NCBI RefSeq assembly: GCF_902753875.1
Contig: NZ_CADDTS010000007.1
Location: 1 to 64,000, forward strand
Direction of reading: 5' to 3'
Source: Acinetobacter bouvetii
Lineage (GTDB): Bacteria > Pseudomonadota > Gammaproteobacteria > Pseudomonadales > Moraxellaceae
DNA: 64,000 nucleotides
Part shown: positions 16,830 through 28,113 of the stretch, in pieces
Numbering within the stretch: position 1 is the stretch's first letter
How the letters are laid out: each line of letters begins with the position of its first letter
The notes under the pieces: model-generated
Databases searched by the model: none
Seen by the model: only the letters and a program-made list of their open reading frames with translations
Told to the model about the DNA's origin: nothing
Made by a program: the position numbers and the translations under genes

Positions 16830-17891
16830 ATGTACATGAAGCAGAAGCCTGAGCAATTACACTTTCAACTCCCGACCAAAGCAAGCTGGTCACATACCTG
16901 GCGTCAGCCTTCATTTCAATTTATGTATTCGAATCATCATAATGGTGAGCGATTCTTCAATGCATTGCCCAATCCGGCAGGGCGTGGACGGGCCGAGCTG
17001 ATCAAGTGGTTGCTCACCCGCAAGTCATCGACCTGGAATGTCGATACGGCTAAGGAACAGGCCGAATTTCATGCCAGCAAACGGGCCATTCCGCAGGATC
17101 GGCCCAATGCCAGTCTGGATGATTGGCAAGTGTGGTTTGTCGGCCATGCCACTGTCTTGATTCAAATTGGGCCCTATAATTTGCTTACAGACCCGGTCTG
17201 GTGTGAATATGCCAGTCCGAAGCAGGGCACAGGTCCAAAACGGGTAATTCCTGCCGGGATTGCTCTGGAAGAATTGCCAACCATTCATGCCGTGCTGCTC
17301 AGTCACAATCATTATGACCATATGGATCTGGCCAGTCTGGAATGGTTGCACGATAAATTTGCCATGCCCATTTATACCGGTCTGGGCAATTCCTGGTATT
17401 TGCCCAAAAGTTTTCATGTACTGGAAATGGACTGGTGGCAATCATCTTTGTTGCATGATTTAAAAATTATCTATACCCCGGCACAGCATTTTTCCGGTCG
17501 CGGCTTGCGTGATCATAGTCGGGCACTCTGGGGCGGTTTTTCCGTGTTGCATGGCAAAGACCACTGTTTCTTTGCTGGTGATACCGGTTATTCGCCACAT
17601 TTTAAAGAAATTCACAGCCGTTTGGGCGCACCGCGTGTTGCACTGTTACCGATTGGGGCCTATGAGCCGCGTGAGCTGATGCGTTATATGCACCTGAACC
17701 CGCAGGAGGCTTTTCAGGCGCATAAGGATTTACATTCTAAATGTTCGCTGGCGGTTCATTATCGAACCTTTCAGCTGACCGATGAAGGTCGGGAACAGCC
17801 TGAGATTGATTTAAAAGTGGCGATGAAAAACACCTCCAAACTGATGACGCCGTTTTACTGCGTGCGGGAAGGGCGGCGTCTGGTGGTTTAA
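16830..17891 (+). CDS. Metallo-beta-lactamase-fold hydrolase (NAPE-PLD-like)
   Basis: The 353-residue protein carries the metal motif SHNHYDHMD (HxHxDH, about residues 154-162), a following aspartate in FAGDTGYSPH (about 247-256) and a late VHYRTF histidine, the set that binds two zinc ions in this fold. Its spacing and the preceding NLLTDPVW phrase match the NAPE-PLD/UlaG-like branch, whose bacterial members are lipid or phosphodiester hydrolases. No signal peptide is seen. It may be co-transcribed with the CDF gene. The substrate is unknown. Confidence 0.82.
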   Translation: MYMKQKPEQLHFQLPTKASWSHTWRQPSFQFMYSNHHNGERFFNALPNPAGRGRAELIKWLLTRKSSTWNVDTAKEQAEFHASKRAIPQDRPNASLDDWQVWFVGHATVLIQIGPYNLLTDPVWCEYASPKQGTGPKRVIPAGIALEELPTIHAVLLSHNHYDHMDLASLEWLHDKFAMPIYTGLGNSWYLPKSFHVLEMDWWQSSLLHDLKIIYTPAQHFSGRGLRDHSRALWGGFSVLHGKDHCFFAGDTGYSPHFKEIHSRLGAPRVALLPIGAYEPRELMRYMHLNPQEAFQAHKDLHSKCSLAVHYRTFQLTDEGREQPEIDLKVAMKNTSKLMTPFYCVREGRRLVV

Positions 17892-17930
17892 GTCTGTTTA
17901 AGATGATTGTTGATTATGTTGATGATTTTT

Positions 17931-18341
17931 TTAGGATGACTGTTGGCTTAGCTTGAAAAGTTGAATCGCCAGCAGTGAAAGGGTAATCATGGCAATATTC
18001 ATCACCACTGGATTAAAGGCAGTGGTGAGTTGCAGGGGATCGGTGATCATAATGAGCAGTAATAATCCACTCAAGCCCAGTATATTAAGCTGATGGATGA
18101 AGACTGCTCTTTGCCAAAGCAGAAAAGTACAGCCAAACATTATTTCAATCATGCCTGAGAGGGCAACACAGATTTTTGCCAGATGTAACTCTAGACCCAT
18201 GCTTTGCCAAATGGCGATTTCAGCAGCCGACTGAAACAATATTTTAGGGATCAGGCCCTGATAAATCCAAAGCACAGCAAGTGTGATCTGGATGAGAAGA
18301 AGCGGTCTGTCTAATAGAAGTTTATGATTCACGAATGGCAT
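17931..18341 (-). CDS. DoxX-like membrane protein
   Basis: The 136-residue protein has four hydrophobic segments with the DoxX-like pattern: a first helix with IYQGLIPKILF, a second with a conserved glutamate (SGMIEIMFG), and two more at the end. The function of the family is poorly known; some members act in quinone or thiol redox systems. It overlaps the end of the upstream DCC-family gene by 20 bp on the same strand, so the pair is co-transcribed and probably works together. Confidence 0.75.
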   Translation of the reverse strand: MPFVNHKLLLDRPLLLIQITLAVLWIYQGLIPKILFQSAAEIAIWQSMGLELHLAKICVALSGMIEIMFGCTFLLWQRAVFIHQLNILGLSGLLLLIMITDPLQLTTAFNPVVMNIAMITLSLLAIQLFKLSQQSS

Positions 18342-18765
18342 GTTCCAAAAAATGCGGTCTGTTTTCAGCAGAAGGGATCAGACAATTATTGGTTTGACCA
18401 AAGAGCCAATAGCGATTCAGTGCGACACGGCGGTAGAGAAAATCCCGAATGGGCCGAGGCATGAGATAACCTGCATTCATCAGCGAAAAAGGCAGTCCCA
18501 AATGCTGCATGACTTTGAGTAAAGCGGTTGATTCGGTATGCAGCTGTCCATTTAGAATCACCACCATGGTGGTGTAGTGGCTGGTGGACATGCCGTAATA
18601 GTGCAGAATTTGTTCACCCAAAGCCGATTGAGCAGAAACCAGTTTGAACTTTGCGTGTTGATCATGTTTGATCAGAAATTTTGCCCAGCCGTTACAAATC
18701 ATGCAGATGGCATCAAATAAGATAATGTCATGTTTTTGAATAATGGTGGCAATAGGATAGGACAT
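18322..18765 (-). CDS. DCC-family (DUF393) thiol-disulfide oxidoreductase-like protein
   Basis: The 147-residue protein starts with the family signature, here ILFDAICMICNGWAKFLIKHD, whose CxxC (about residues 22-25) is the presumed redox pair. The usual DGxCxxC is altered to DAICMIC, with Ala for Gly. The rest resembles a thioredoxin-like fold, with a middle VILNGQLHTES strand. It heads a two-gene unit with the DoxX-like gene. The physiological role of DCC proteins is not established. Confidence 0.8.
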   Translation of the reverse strand: MSYPIATIIQKHDIILFDAICMICNGWAKFLIKHDQHAKFKLVSAQSALGEQILHYYGMSTSHYTTMVVILNGQLHTESTALLKVMQHLGLPFSLMNAGYLMPRPIRDFLYRRVALNRYWLFGQTNNCLIPSAENRPHFLEHAIRES

Positions 18766-21271
<2,506 letters not shown>

Positions 21272-21286
21272 TCTGTAGTGAAATTA

Positions 21287-21313
21287 GAAAAACCGCCCTC
21301 GGGCGGTTTTTTT
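21287..21313 (+). terminator. Rho-independent terminator after katG
   Basis: AACCGCCC and GGGCGGTT form a near-perfect stem with a very short loop (centre at 21299-21300), followed by a run of seven T. Confidence 0.92.
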
Positions 21314-21475
21314 GTGAAACAATGATCGCTTATGAAAAAAACTGAGTTTTGATCTGCACAGTTTTTAATGTTTTAAGGTATTGATATTACTTAATTTATA
21401 TTAAATTTCATATGACGAGTAGAATGGTAATTTTAGGAAAAATTAATCATTTCTATACCTTTCATGCCTATTGCG

Positions 21476-23665
21476 TTAGTAATTAACAGTATAGCCCAAT
21501 GCAAAAGTACGACCTTCAGCAGGAATTGCCAGCAGTGAATTGGCATTGGTCACAGCAGCCTGTTGCGCAAATACGGTTTTATATTGATTATCCCATACAT
21601 TATAAACACCAAAGTCCACACGACCTTTCGCTAACGGGAAATGCGCCAATACATCCATGGTAGTATAGCCTTTAATATCTGCTGCACTATTACCATCAGT
21701 AATACCAGCAGCTTTTAATGCAAGGTCATCTTTATAGGCTTTATCAGTGCCTTTGATGGCCAACATTTGAGCACGTACACCATAGCCTTCTGCATGATTC
21801 CATTCAGCGAACAATGTACCTTTCATCGGTGAAACCGCAAAAGCATTTAACTCATGCCAGTTATTAGCCGCGTCTTTGTATTGACCTTGGGTATAACCTA
21901 GCGTTCCACCGACTTTGTAATTGTCCATAAATGGATAACTGACTGTGGCCTCTGCGCCATAAATACGTTGATCGGTATCGACCACATTCACTGATCGGTC
22001 GGAGTTAAACTGAACGACTTTGTCAGAAGTATTATAGAAACCTGTTAAGCCTAGATTTAAACCAGAATCCTGATTTAAACGCCAACCTAATTCGTAGCTA
22101 TTGACTGTAATTGGTGCAATTCCAGAAGTCGTTAAGGTATATGCAGCGACATCACGCAACACACGTTGTACATCTGGATAGCTATAACCTTGCGAGAAAT
22201 TGGCATAAATTTGCTGTGCATCCGTGAGTTTATACACGGCTCCCAGGTTAAACAGGAATTTATCAGAATCTGTTGAATCAGCAGCCATTAAGGTAATCGG
22301 GTTACGTGCAGTTAAATAACTGTCCGTATCCGCCTGAACATATTGGTAACGTACACCAGCTTGAATATTCAGCTGATCGGTTAATGCATAATCTCCTTGC
22401 ACAAAGGTACCAATATTCTGGATTTGTGTATCGGGCCCTGAACCTTGTTTTTCTCCAGTCGGGGTATAGACTAGACCATTATTGCTTGGCGTATAGTAGT
22501 CCGCCCACTGATGATCTTTTTCCCAGTCATAATCCAGACCATAGGTGAGTTTTAGATCTCGATCGGCCACTTTCATATGTGATTGCAGGGTTGAACGAAT
22601 ACCTGCATAGTCCACATTCGACTGGCTTTGTTTTACATTGGTACCATCTTTTGAATAACCATAAGGCACAAAACGCGATTCTTCATTGCGATAATACGCT
22701 TCAACATTTAAAACCTGTCCCAGGAAATCCTGATTTTGGTACTGTGTATTAAAGGCATAACGTTCTGTAAACGGTTGATTATTTAAGCTCCAGCCTTTTA
22801 TTGCTTTTAAAGATGGATCTGTTTTTGTCAGCAGGTATGAATAATCAGGGCCATATTTGGTATCCTGTTCATCCTTATAATATTGAGCGCCAAAACTTAG
22901 ACTCTGATTGTCAGTTAAATTAAAATTTAATCGACCATTTACATCAATAGTGTCGCTATCCATATTGCTACCCTGCCATGGGCTTAATGAAATACGATCA
23001 CCATTCGCATCAAACTGCGAACCTCGGCTGGTATAGTCTAAACCGAGAAAACCATCGACCTTGTCATTTGCAAAGGATGCTGTTTGTCCAACTTGATAGG
23101 CCAGACTGTCACTGCGGAAATTATCCGCTGATGTCACACCCAATTTGGTCTGGAAACTGACTGGTTTGGATTTGTCCGCACGTTTGGTAATAATATTAAT
23201 AATACCGCCTGTCGCACCGGAACCGTAAATGCTGGTCGCCCCAGAAACCACTTCAATATGATCAATCAAATCCGGGCTGATACTGTTCAACTGACGCGCC
23301 ACATCACGTGAACCGGTTTGTGAGACTCCATCAATCATGATCAGTACATTACGACCCCGCATGGTTTGACCATAATTACTGGTAGTGCCACTACTTGGTG
23401 CTAAAGACGGAACCAGTTGTGCCAAAACATCAGCCACTTTACGTCCTGTACCCGCCTGCTGGGCAATTTCATCTGCAGAAATGGTTTGCACGGTACCCGC
23501 AGTTTCAGCAATGCTTTTTGGTGTACGCGTTGCCGTCATCACGATGGTAGCAAGTTGCACTTCGGCATTTGGTGTTTTAGATACGCTTGCACTTGTGTCA
23601 TCTGCATAAAGATGGGTACAAATAGCAGTCGTGAGAAGGCAAAGACTAAAGTGGGACAATTGCAT
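21476..23665 (-). CDS. TonB-dependent ferric siderophore receptor (IutA-like)
   Basis: The 729-residue outer-membrane receptor has a signal peptide ending near residue 22, a TonB-box-like segment (ATIVMTATR, about 40-48), a plug domain to about residue 165 and a 22-strand barrel ending in TFALGYTVNY. The plug closely follows E. coli IutA: the phrases VADVLAQLVPSL, NYGQTMRGR, RQLNSISPDLIDHIEV and SGATSIYGSGATGGIINI align with it. A hydroxamate siderophore such as aerobactin is therefore the likely ligand, though this is inference. No siderophore biosynthesis genes are nearby. A Fur box precedes it. Confidence 0.9.
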   Translation of the reverse strand: MQLSHFSLCLLTTAICTHLYADDTSASVSKTPNAEVQLATIVMTATRTPKSIAETAGTVQTISADEIAQQAGTGRKVADVLAQLVPSLAPSSGTTSNYGQTMRGRNVLIMIDGVSQTGSRDVARQLNSISPDLIDHIEVVSGATSIYGSGATGGIINIITKRADKSKPVSFQTKLGVTSADNFRSDSLAYQVGQTASFANDKVDGFLGLDYTSRGSQFDANGDRISLSPWQGSNMDSDTIDVNGRLNFNLTDNQSLSFGAQYYKDEQDTKYGPDYSYLLTKTDPSLKAIKGWSLNNQPFTERYAFNTQYQNQDFLGQVLNVEAYYRNEESRFVPYGYSKDGTNVKQSQSNVDYAGIRSTLQSHMKVADRDLKLTYGLDYDWEKDHQWADYYTPSNNGLVYTPTGEKQGSGPDTQIQNIGTFVQGDYALTDQLNIQAGVRYQYVQADTDSYLTARNPITLMAADSTDSDKFLFNLGAVYKLTDAQQIYANFSQGYSYPDVQRVLRDVAAYTLTTSGIAPITVNSYELGWRLNQDSGLNLGLTGFYNTSDKVVQFNSDRSVNVVDTDQRIYGAEATVSYPFMDNYKVGGTLGYTQGQYKDAANNWHELNAFAVSPMKGTLFAEWNHAEGYGVRAQMLAIKGTDKAYKDDLALKAAGITDGNSAADIKGYTTMDVLAHFPLAKGRVDFGVYNVWDNQYKTVFAQQAAVTNANSLLAIPAEGRTFALGYTVNY

Positions 23666-23700
23666 TCTTATCTTCCGATATAGTAAGTATTAATGTCGGT

Positions 23701-23722
23701 GCAAATAATAATCATTATTATT
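23701..23722 (-). promoter_or_regulatory. Fur box of the siderophore receptor gene
   Basis: AATAATAAT-C-ATTATTATT (23704-23722) is a perfect 9-1-9 inverted repeat, and the register at 23701-23719 matches the classical 19-bp Fur consensus at 15 positions. It lies about 40 bp upstream of the receptor start, where it would cover the promoter. Confidence 0.85.
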
Positions 23723-23931
23723 ATCAAAGTAAAAAACTTTTATTCGCCATTTTACATAATGGTCGTTATTTAAGTTAAATATTATTAAATATCAATAATT
23801 TAAGAAATTATTTTAACTTGAAGAATACATAAAAAGCCTCTTTTTGAAACAATCCGGATTTTTTTGTGATCAATTCAAAATCTTTTGCCAATCAAAAAAG
23901 GATCTTTAATTTAAAAAAAAGGCCATTTCTA
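23723..23931. other. AT-rich intergenic DNA upstream of the receptor gene
   Basis: Between the Fur box and the tetR remnant the DNA is extremely AT-rich with no ORF or repeat that can be supported. It is part of a 427-bp stretch without an intact gene. Confidence 0.5.
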
Positions 23932-24069
23932 TTAAAAAATTAAGTTAACCAAAGTCTGAATAATATCTTCTTTCAACTCATCCCACTCCGCAAACTCCGG
24001 CTCTATCCACTAGGTTTGCAAAATAAAGCCATAATCGCCTGTGGCATGTCTAAATTCCGTGTTCAAGTT
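23932..24069 (-). pseudogene. Remnant of a TetR-family regulator (C-terminal end only)
   Basis: Read on the minus strand this stretch translates to a peptide aligning with the last 40 residues of the intact TetR gene at 24310-24939: DYGFILQT, a TAG stop (24010-24012), then WIEPEFAEWDELKEDIIQ, against CYGFISQT-L-LIQPEFDDWHILKEDMMM. The reading frame is otherwise kept until a TAA at 23932. No N-terminal half is visible upstream. It is a decayed paralogue of its neighbour or of a related regulator. Confidence 0.75.
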
Positions 24070-24092
24070 ACATAGCATCTGAATCCAAAAAC

Positions 24093-24245
24093 ATGAAAGT
24101 AGGTCGTTACGCTAACTTTAAAAACCTTTCAAAAGATGCCAATGGCAAAGATCGTCCGCAACCGCCAAAAGATGCCAACGGCTGTCCAATGCCACCGAAA
24201 GATGCAAATGCTAAAGACCATCCAAAGCCGGCTAAAGCGCAATAA
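24093..24245 (+). CDS. 50-residue lysine/proline-rich protein with KDAN repeats
   Basis: A small frame from ATG 24093 encodes a charged protein with three KDAN units (LSKDANGKDRPQP, PKDANGCPMP, PKDANAKDHPKP), each followed by basic and proline residues. It has one cysteine and no signal peptide or membrane segment, and is likely disordered. No strong ribosome binding site is visible. A good terminator follows at 24265-24293, which supports transcription. I do not recognise a family. It lies between the tetR remnant and the intact tetR gene. Confidence 0.5.
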   Translation: MKVGRYANFKNLSKDANGKDRPQPPKDANGCPMPPKDANAKDHPKPAKAQ

Positions 24246-24264
24246 TTCAGACGGCTGTTTAAAA

Positions 24265-24293
24265 AGGAAAAGCGGGGAAAATCCCGCTTTTTT
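24265..24293. terminator. Bidirectional terminator
   Basis: AAAGCGGG and CCCGCTTT pair around a short loop, with a T-run on the plus strand and A-rich DNA before the stem. It serves the small KDAN gene and, from the other side, the convergent tetR gene. Confidence 0.85.
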
Positions 24294-24309
24294 TATGCGG
24301 TATTTTTAC

Positions 24310-24939
24310 TCATCGCGGCGTATGCGGATAGCTTAAAGGATGAATCGCCATCATCATATCCTCTTTTAAAATATGCCAGTCGTCGAACTCTGGCTGGATC
24401 AACAAAGTCTGTGAAATAAAGCCATAACACACCCGCTGCATATTTAATGCCAGTCGATCGAGTGCAATTTCAGCTTCAAATGGCGCCAAAATACAGCGCC
24501 ACATGTCCACCATCATGGCATAGCTTTTTTGATAGATTTCAATACTGGAGATCTGCCGTTCTAGCAAAAACACCTGCGCCCATAAAAATTGCTGTCCTTG
24601 AACCTGCTCAATTTGAAAATGGATCATCTGCTGTAAATAAGCCGATAAATCCAGAGCTGTGGATAACTGCATCAGCGATTGTGCATAAGTTTTCATCTGT
24701 TCGGCATTGTGTTTCACATGTAAATGAATGGTCAGCGCAATCAAATCTTCTTTTTTGGAAAAATACTCATAAAAGGTGCCTAAGCCGACACCTGCCAGGT
24801 CGGTAATCTCACGAATGGTAATTTTATTGGCAGGCCGTTCATGTAAAAGCCGAACAAAACTTTCTTGTAATGCTTCTTGCGTGAGCTTTGCGCGTGATTG
24901 GCGAGGCTTACGTCGTACGTTTATCTCAGAATATTTCAT
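24310..24939 (-). CDS. TetR/AcrR-family transcriptional regulator
   Basis: The 209-residue protein has the TetR helix-turn-helix near residues 25-60 (ITIREITDLAGVGLGTFYEYFSKKEDLIAL) and a helical ligand-binding domain after it. The start at 24939 gives a typical short basic lead-in; a start at 24966 would add nine residues with no better ribosome binding site. It is divergent from the AidB-like acyl-CoA dehydrogenase gene across 92 bp and probably controls it, itself, or both; the ligand is unknown. Confidence 0.88.
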   Translation of the reverse strand: MKYSEINVRRKPRQSRAKLTQEALQESFVRLLHERPANKITIREITDLAGVGLGTFYEYFSKKEDLIALTIHLHVKHNAEQMKTYAQSLMQLSTALDLSAYLQQMIHFQIEQVQGQQFLWAQVFLLERQISSIEIYQKSYAMMVDMWRCILAPFEAEIALDRLALNMQRVCYGFISQTLLIQPEFDDWHILKEDMMMAIHPLSYPHTPR

Positions 24940-25031
24940 AAAGACAGGCCAAGAAAAGCCGAACATATAGCAGTGAATAATTGGCTATACTGAAATGAAA
25001 TGGAGATAAGAACAAGCAGGAAATATAAACA

Positions 25032-26705
25032 ATGCAGACATCAAATCCGACATTCGATCAGACATGGATGACCCATCAAATTACGAATCAATTTGATGAA
25101 TTGGAAAACTACAATCTATTTTCAAGTGATGCGGTTTTACACGAAATATTAAAACGTTATGGCAGCCATGATCAGGCTACCTTGTGCGAAATGGGCAAAG
25201 TTGTAGGTTCTAGTGAATATTATGAATATGCAGATCTTGCCAATCGCCACACTCCAATTTTACAAGCTTTTGATGCTCGTGGGCGCCGAAAAGACTACAT
25301 TGAATTCCATCCTGCATGGCATAAATGGATGAGTCTAAACCGTCAGTTTGATACCCATGCACATCCCTTCAATCAGCCGGACTCTAAAAGTAAATGGGTA
25401 GAATGGGCAGCGCGTTTTTATTTATCAGGCCAAGTCGAATGCGGCAATTTATGTCCAAACTCAATGACGCTAGGTAGCATTCCACTCATACAACGTGAAC
25501 CTGAACTTTGGGCAAAAATAGGTGAGAAGCTTTTATCCACTGAATACGATGAGCGTGATGTTCCGATTGCACAGAAAAAGTCGATTTGGCTGGGTATGGG
25601 CATGACAGAAAAGCAGGGTGGATCGGATGTGCGTGCCAATGAAACCCTTGCCGTACCAGTCGCGGAAACAGGTCGAGGACAAGCTTATTTACTTACAGGT
25701 CATAAATGGTTTTTCTCTGCCCCTATGTGTGATGCGCATTTGGTGGTGGCAAAAACCGAACAAGACGGTTTGGCCTGTTTTTTTGTCCCTCGTTGGTTGG
25801 AAGATGGCAGCAAAAATCAAATTCAGGTGCAACGCTTAAAAGAAAAAGTCGGTAACCGCAGCAACTCAAGCTCTGAAGTCGAATTTAAGAATGCATGGGG
25901 CATCATGATTGGCGAAGCAGGACGTGGCATACCGACCATTATTGAAATGGCCAATTACACCCGTTTAACCTGTTCAGTCGGTTCAAGTGCCATGCTACGC
26001 CAAGCCTTAGTGCAGTGCATTGCCTATACGCGTCAGCGAAAAGCCTTTGGCAAACTATTGATTGATCAACCATTGATGCGTGCAGTTTTGGCAGATTTAG
26101 CTTTAGAAAGTGAAGCAGCCACTCAGCTTAGTTTTCATTTGGCACAATGTTATGAATCCGATGATGCTTTGTCTGTGGCATGGAAACGTATTATGACCCC
26201 AGCCGCCAAGTTCTGGATTTGTAAGCGTACAGTAGAGCTCACCGGTGAAATGATGGAAGTCTTTGGCGGCAATGGCTATGTAGACAACGGCATCATGGCA
26301 AGGATTTTTAAAGAAGCGCCGGTGAACACCATTTGGGAAGGCTCGGGCAATGTCATGTGTTTGGATGTGCTGCGTGCAATTGCACGTGATGCTGAGTCCA
26401 TCGAAGTATTATTTAAAGATTTATCGATCACAGCACATACAGATGCAACCCTGCAAACTGAATTACAAGACTTGTTTAGATTATTTCATCAATCATCTGA
26501 GGACTTGCAATTTATGGGGCGTAGCTTAGTCAGTCGCTTAACGGTATTGGCACAAGCGGTGTTATTAAAAAGATATGCACCTGACTATGTGGCAGCGGGT
26601 TTTATTCAAAGCCGTTATAGCGCCAAGCATGGCCAAGTAGTCGGTATGCTGGATGCAAAACAGGTAGATGTAGAGCGTTTATTAGAAAGGGCCTTTGCCA
26701 GTTAA
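25032..26705 (+). CDS. AidB-like acyl-CoA dehydrogenase
   Basis: The 557-residue flavoprotein has the acyl-CoA dehydrogenase fold and resembles E. coli AidB: the phrases IGMGMTEKQGGSDV (here LGMGMTEKQGGSDV, about residues 184-197), GHKWFFS, SCFFVPR-like, LKEKVGNRSNSSSEVEF and NTIWEGSGNVMCLDVLR are shared. AidB is induced by alkylation stress and binds DNA, and its natural substrate is uncertain; related proteins act in fatty-acid or branched-chain oxidation. AGGAAA precedes the ATG. A TetR gene is divergent, which could mean control by a lipid or xenobiotic. Confidence 0.87.
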   Translation: MQTSNPTFDQTWMTHQITNQFDELENYNLFSSDAVLHEILKRYGSHDQATLCEMGKVVGSSEYYEYADLANRHTPILQAFDARGRRKDYIEFHPAWHKWMSLNRQFDTHAHPFNQPDSKSKWVEWAARFYLSGQVECGNLCPNSMTLGSIPLIQREPELWAKIGEKLLSTEYDERDVPIAQKKSIWLGMGMTEKQGGSDVRANETLAVPVAETGRGQAYLLTGHKWFFSAPMCDAHLVVAKTEQDGLACFFVPRWLEDGSKNQIQVQRLKEKVGNRSNSSSEVEFKNAWGIMIGEAGRGIPTIIEMANYTRLTCSVGSSAMLRQALVQCIAYTRQRKAFGKLLIDQPLMRAVLADLALESEAATQLSFHLAQCYESDDALSVAWKRIMTPAAKFWICKRTVELTGEMMEVFGGNGYVDNGIMARIFKEAPVNTIWEGSGNVMCLDVLRAIARDAESIEVLFKDLSITAHTDATLQTELQDLFRLFHQSSEDLQFMGRSLVSRLTVLAQAVLLKRYAPDYVAAGFIQSRYSAKHGQVVGMLDAKQVDVERLLERAFAS

Positions 26706-26718
26706 TTTCATTGAATAT

Positions 26719-26741
26719 ACCCTCTCCATAAGGGAGAGGGT
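26719..26741. terminator. Hairpin between convergent genes
   Basis: ACCCTCTCC (26719-26727) and GGAGAGGGT (26733-26741) form a perfect stem between the acyl-CoA dehydrogenase and Lrp genes. The T-run is weak on both strands, so efficiency is doubtful. Confidence 0.55.
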
Positions 26742-26755
26742 TTGCACGAGCGTTT

Positions 26756-27229
26756 TTATTTTTGGCTATGAATCGGATAACCCAAGAAAGGTTTAATTTC
26801 TTTAAGCACAAAAATACTTTGCATTTCTTTAATCCCAGGCAAGCGCCGAATGGTCGACATGGAAAATTCAGCATAGGTGTCGAGATCTGGAGAAACCACT
26901 TGCAATAAAAAGTCAGCATCCCCCCCAACGCTATAGCAGGCCACCACATGTTCAAGTTCAGAGACCCGCTCTTCAAACTTTTTGGCTTCTTTTTCACTGT
27001 GGCTATCAATGGATACACGAATAAAAACCATCACGCCTTGCCCGATTTTTTTACGGTCGAGTAATACCCCATAGCCCTTAATCACTTGAGTATCTTCTAG
27101 CTGTTTCACGCGACGCCAGCAGGGTGAAGTGGACATACCAATTTGCTCTGCCAATTCGGCATTGGTCATACGCGAGTCTTCTTGTAAGTATTTTAAAATT
27201 CTAGCATCAGTTTTATCTAAAAGGCTCAT
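26756..27229 (-). CDS. Lrp/AsnC-family transcriptional regulator
   Basis: The 157-residue protein has an N-terminal winged helix (LDKTDARILKYLQEDSRMTNAELAEQIGMS) with the CWRRVKQLE wing, followed by the RAM ligand domain with VVACYSVGGDADFLLQV. This is a normal Lrp-type length. It is divergent from the LysE-family exporter gene across 137 bp, a common pairing in which the regulator senses an amino acid and switches on its export. Confidence 0.92.
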   Translation of the reverse strand: MSLLDKTDARILKYLQEDSRMTNAELAEQIGMSTSPCWRRVKQLEDTQVIKGYGVLLDRKKIGQGVMVFIRVSIDSHSEKEAKKFEERVSELEHVVACYSVGGDADFLLQVVSPDLDTYAEFSMSTIRRLPGIKEMQSIFVLKEIKPFLGYPIHSQK

Positions 27230-27366
27230 TGGTATAAATAACCCTAAAAATGAATATATCGGTTATTTATACCTTTTTATTGCGTTTTTATAAAATAAAT
27301 AGATCAGTTTTACCTCTAAAATTATTCAAAAATAGTGCCATTCATTGCTGATCGTACCTGTGCAAC

Positions 27367-28020
27367 ATGGAACATTTCACACAATTTTCCACTTATATGT
27401 TTACGCTGTTTTTGGCGACATTATTACCTGGGCCGGGCATGACAGGACTCATGTTTAAGACATTATCTCAAGGTTATCAGGCGGGTATCATCATGCTCTT
27501 GGGTTTAATGACTGCGGACATGCTTTATCTGTCTGCATCGATTTTTTTATTAAGTTATATCAGTCAACTCAGCCCAAACTTTTCATTTTATTTAATCGTC
27601 TTTTCGAGTGCATACTTACTGTATTTGGCTTACCAGTTTTGGACATTTAAGGGAGATTTACTGGCCAGTAGCAATGAGCTCAATCTAGGAAAAACCCTTA
27701 CAGCTTACAAAGAGGGTTTATTGATTACGTTAAGTAATCCCAAGACGATTTCCTTTTATTTGGCCTTAGTGCCTGCGATTTTTGGTTCGGTCTCTTTAAG
27801 GGAAAAAAGCCCAATGCTCATGGCAGTCACGTTGCTGACATTGGCTGTCATTGGTGGGCTCTATATTTTCTGCTCACTTGGCTTAAAGAAAGTTTTAAAG
27901 CCACAGCATGTGCAGAAAATGTTGGTGCGGAGTTTGGCGTGCATCATGGGCTTTTTGGCGGTTAGTCTGCTTTATAAAGAGCTGAATGTGATGGCGCCAG
28001 TCTATGCGAGTTTGTTTTAA
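27367..28020 (+). CDS. LysE/RhtB-family amino-acid exporter
   Basis: The 217-residue protein has six hydrophobic segments and the family signature LLPGPGMTGLMFKTLSQGYQAG near residues 19-40, as well as the SNPKT motif (about 125). It should export an amino acid; which one cannot be read. The Lrp-family gene stands divergent and is the likely regulator. No good ribosome binding site precedes the ATG. Confidence 0.88.
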   Translation: MEHFTQFSTYMFTLFLATLLPGPGMTGLMFKTLSQGYQAGIIMLLGLMTADMLYLSASIFLLSYISQLSPNFSFYLIVFSSAYLLYLAYQFWTFKGDLLASSNELNLGKTLTAYKEGLLITLSNPKTISFYLALVPAIFGSVSLREKSPMLMAVTLLTLAVIGGLYIFCSLGLKKVLKPQHVQKMLVRSLACIMGFLAVSLLYKELNVMAPVYASLF

Positions 28021-28113
28021 TCAGGCTGAAAAATGACTTGAAATTTGCCAAAAAATGTCCAATATATGCATTATATCCGCATGGTGTTGTGTGGGCATAA
28101 AAGGTGAATGCAA

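Noticed and set aside
24136..24336. 66-codon plus-strand frame
   Set aside because: It is another frame of the KDAN micro-protein and extends through the terminator into the end of tetR.
27359..27374. Second parS-like sequence TGTGCAACATGGAACA
   Set aside because: Only its right half matches well and it covers the start codon of the LysE-family gene, so it is likely chance.
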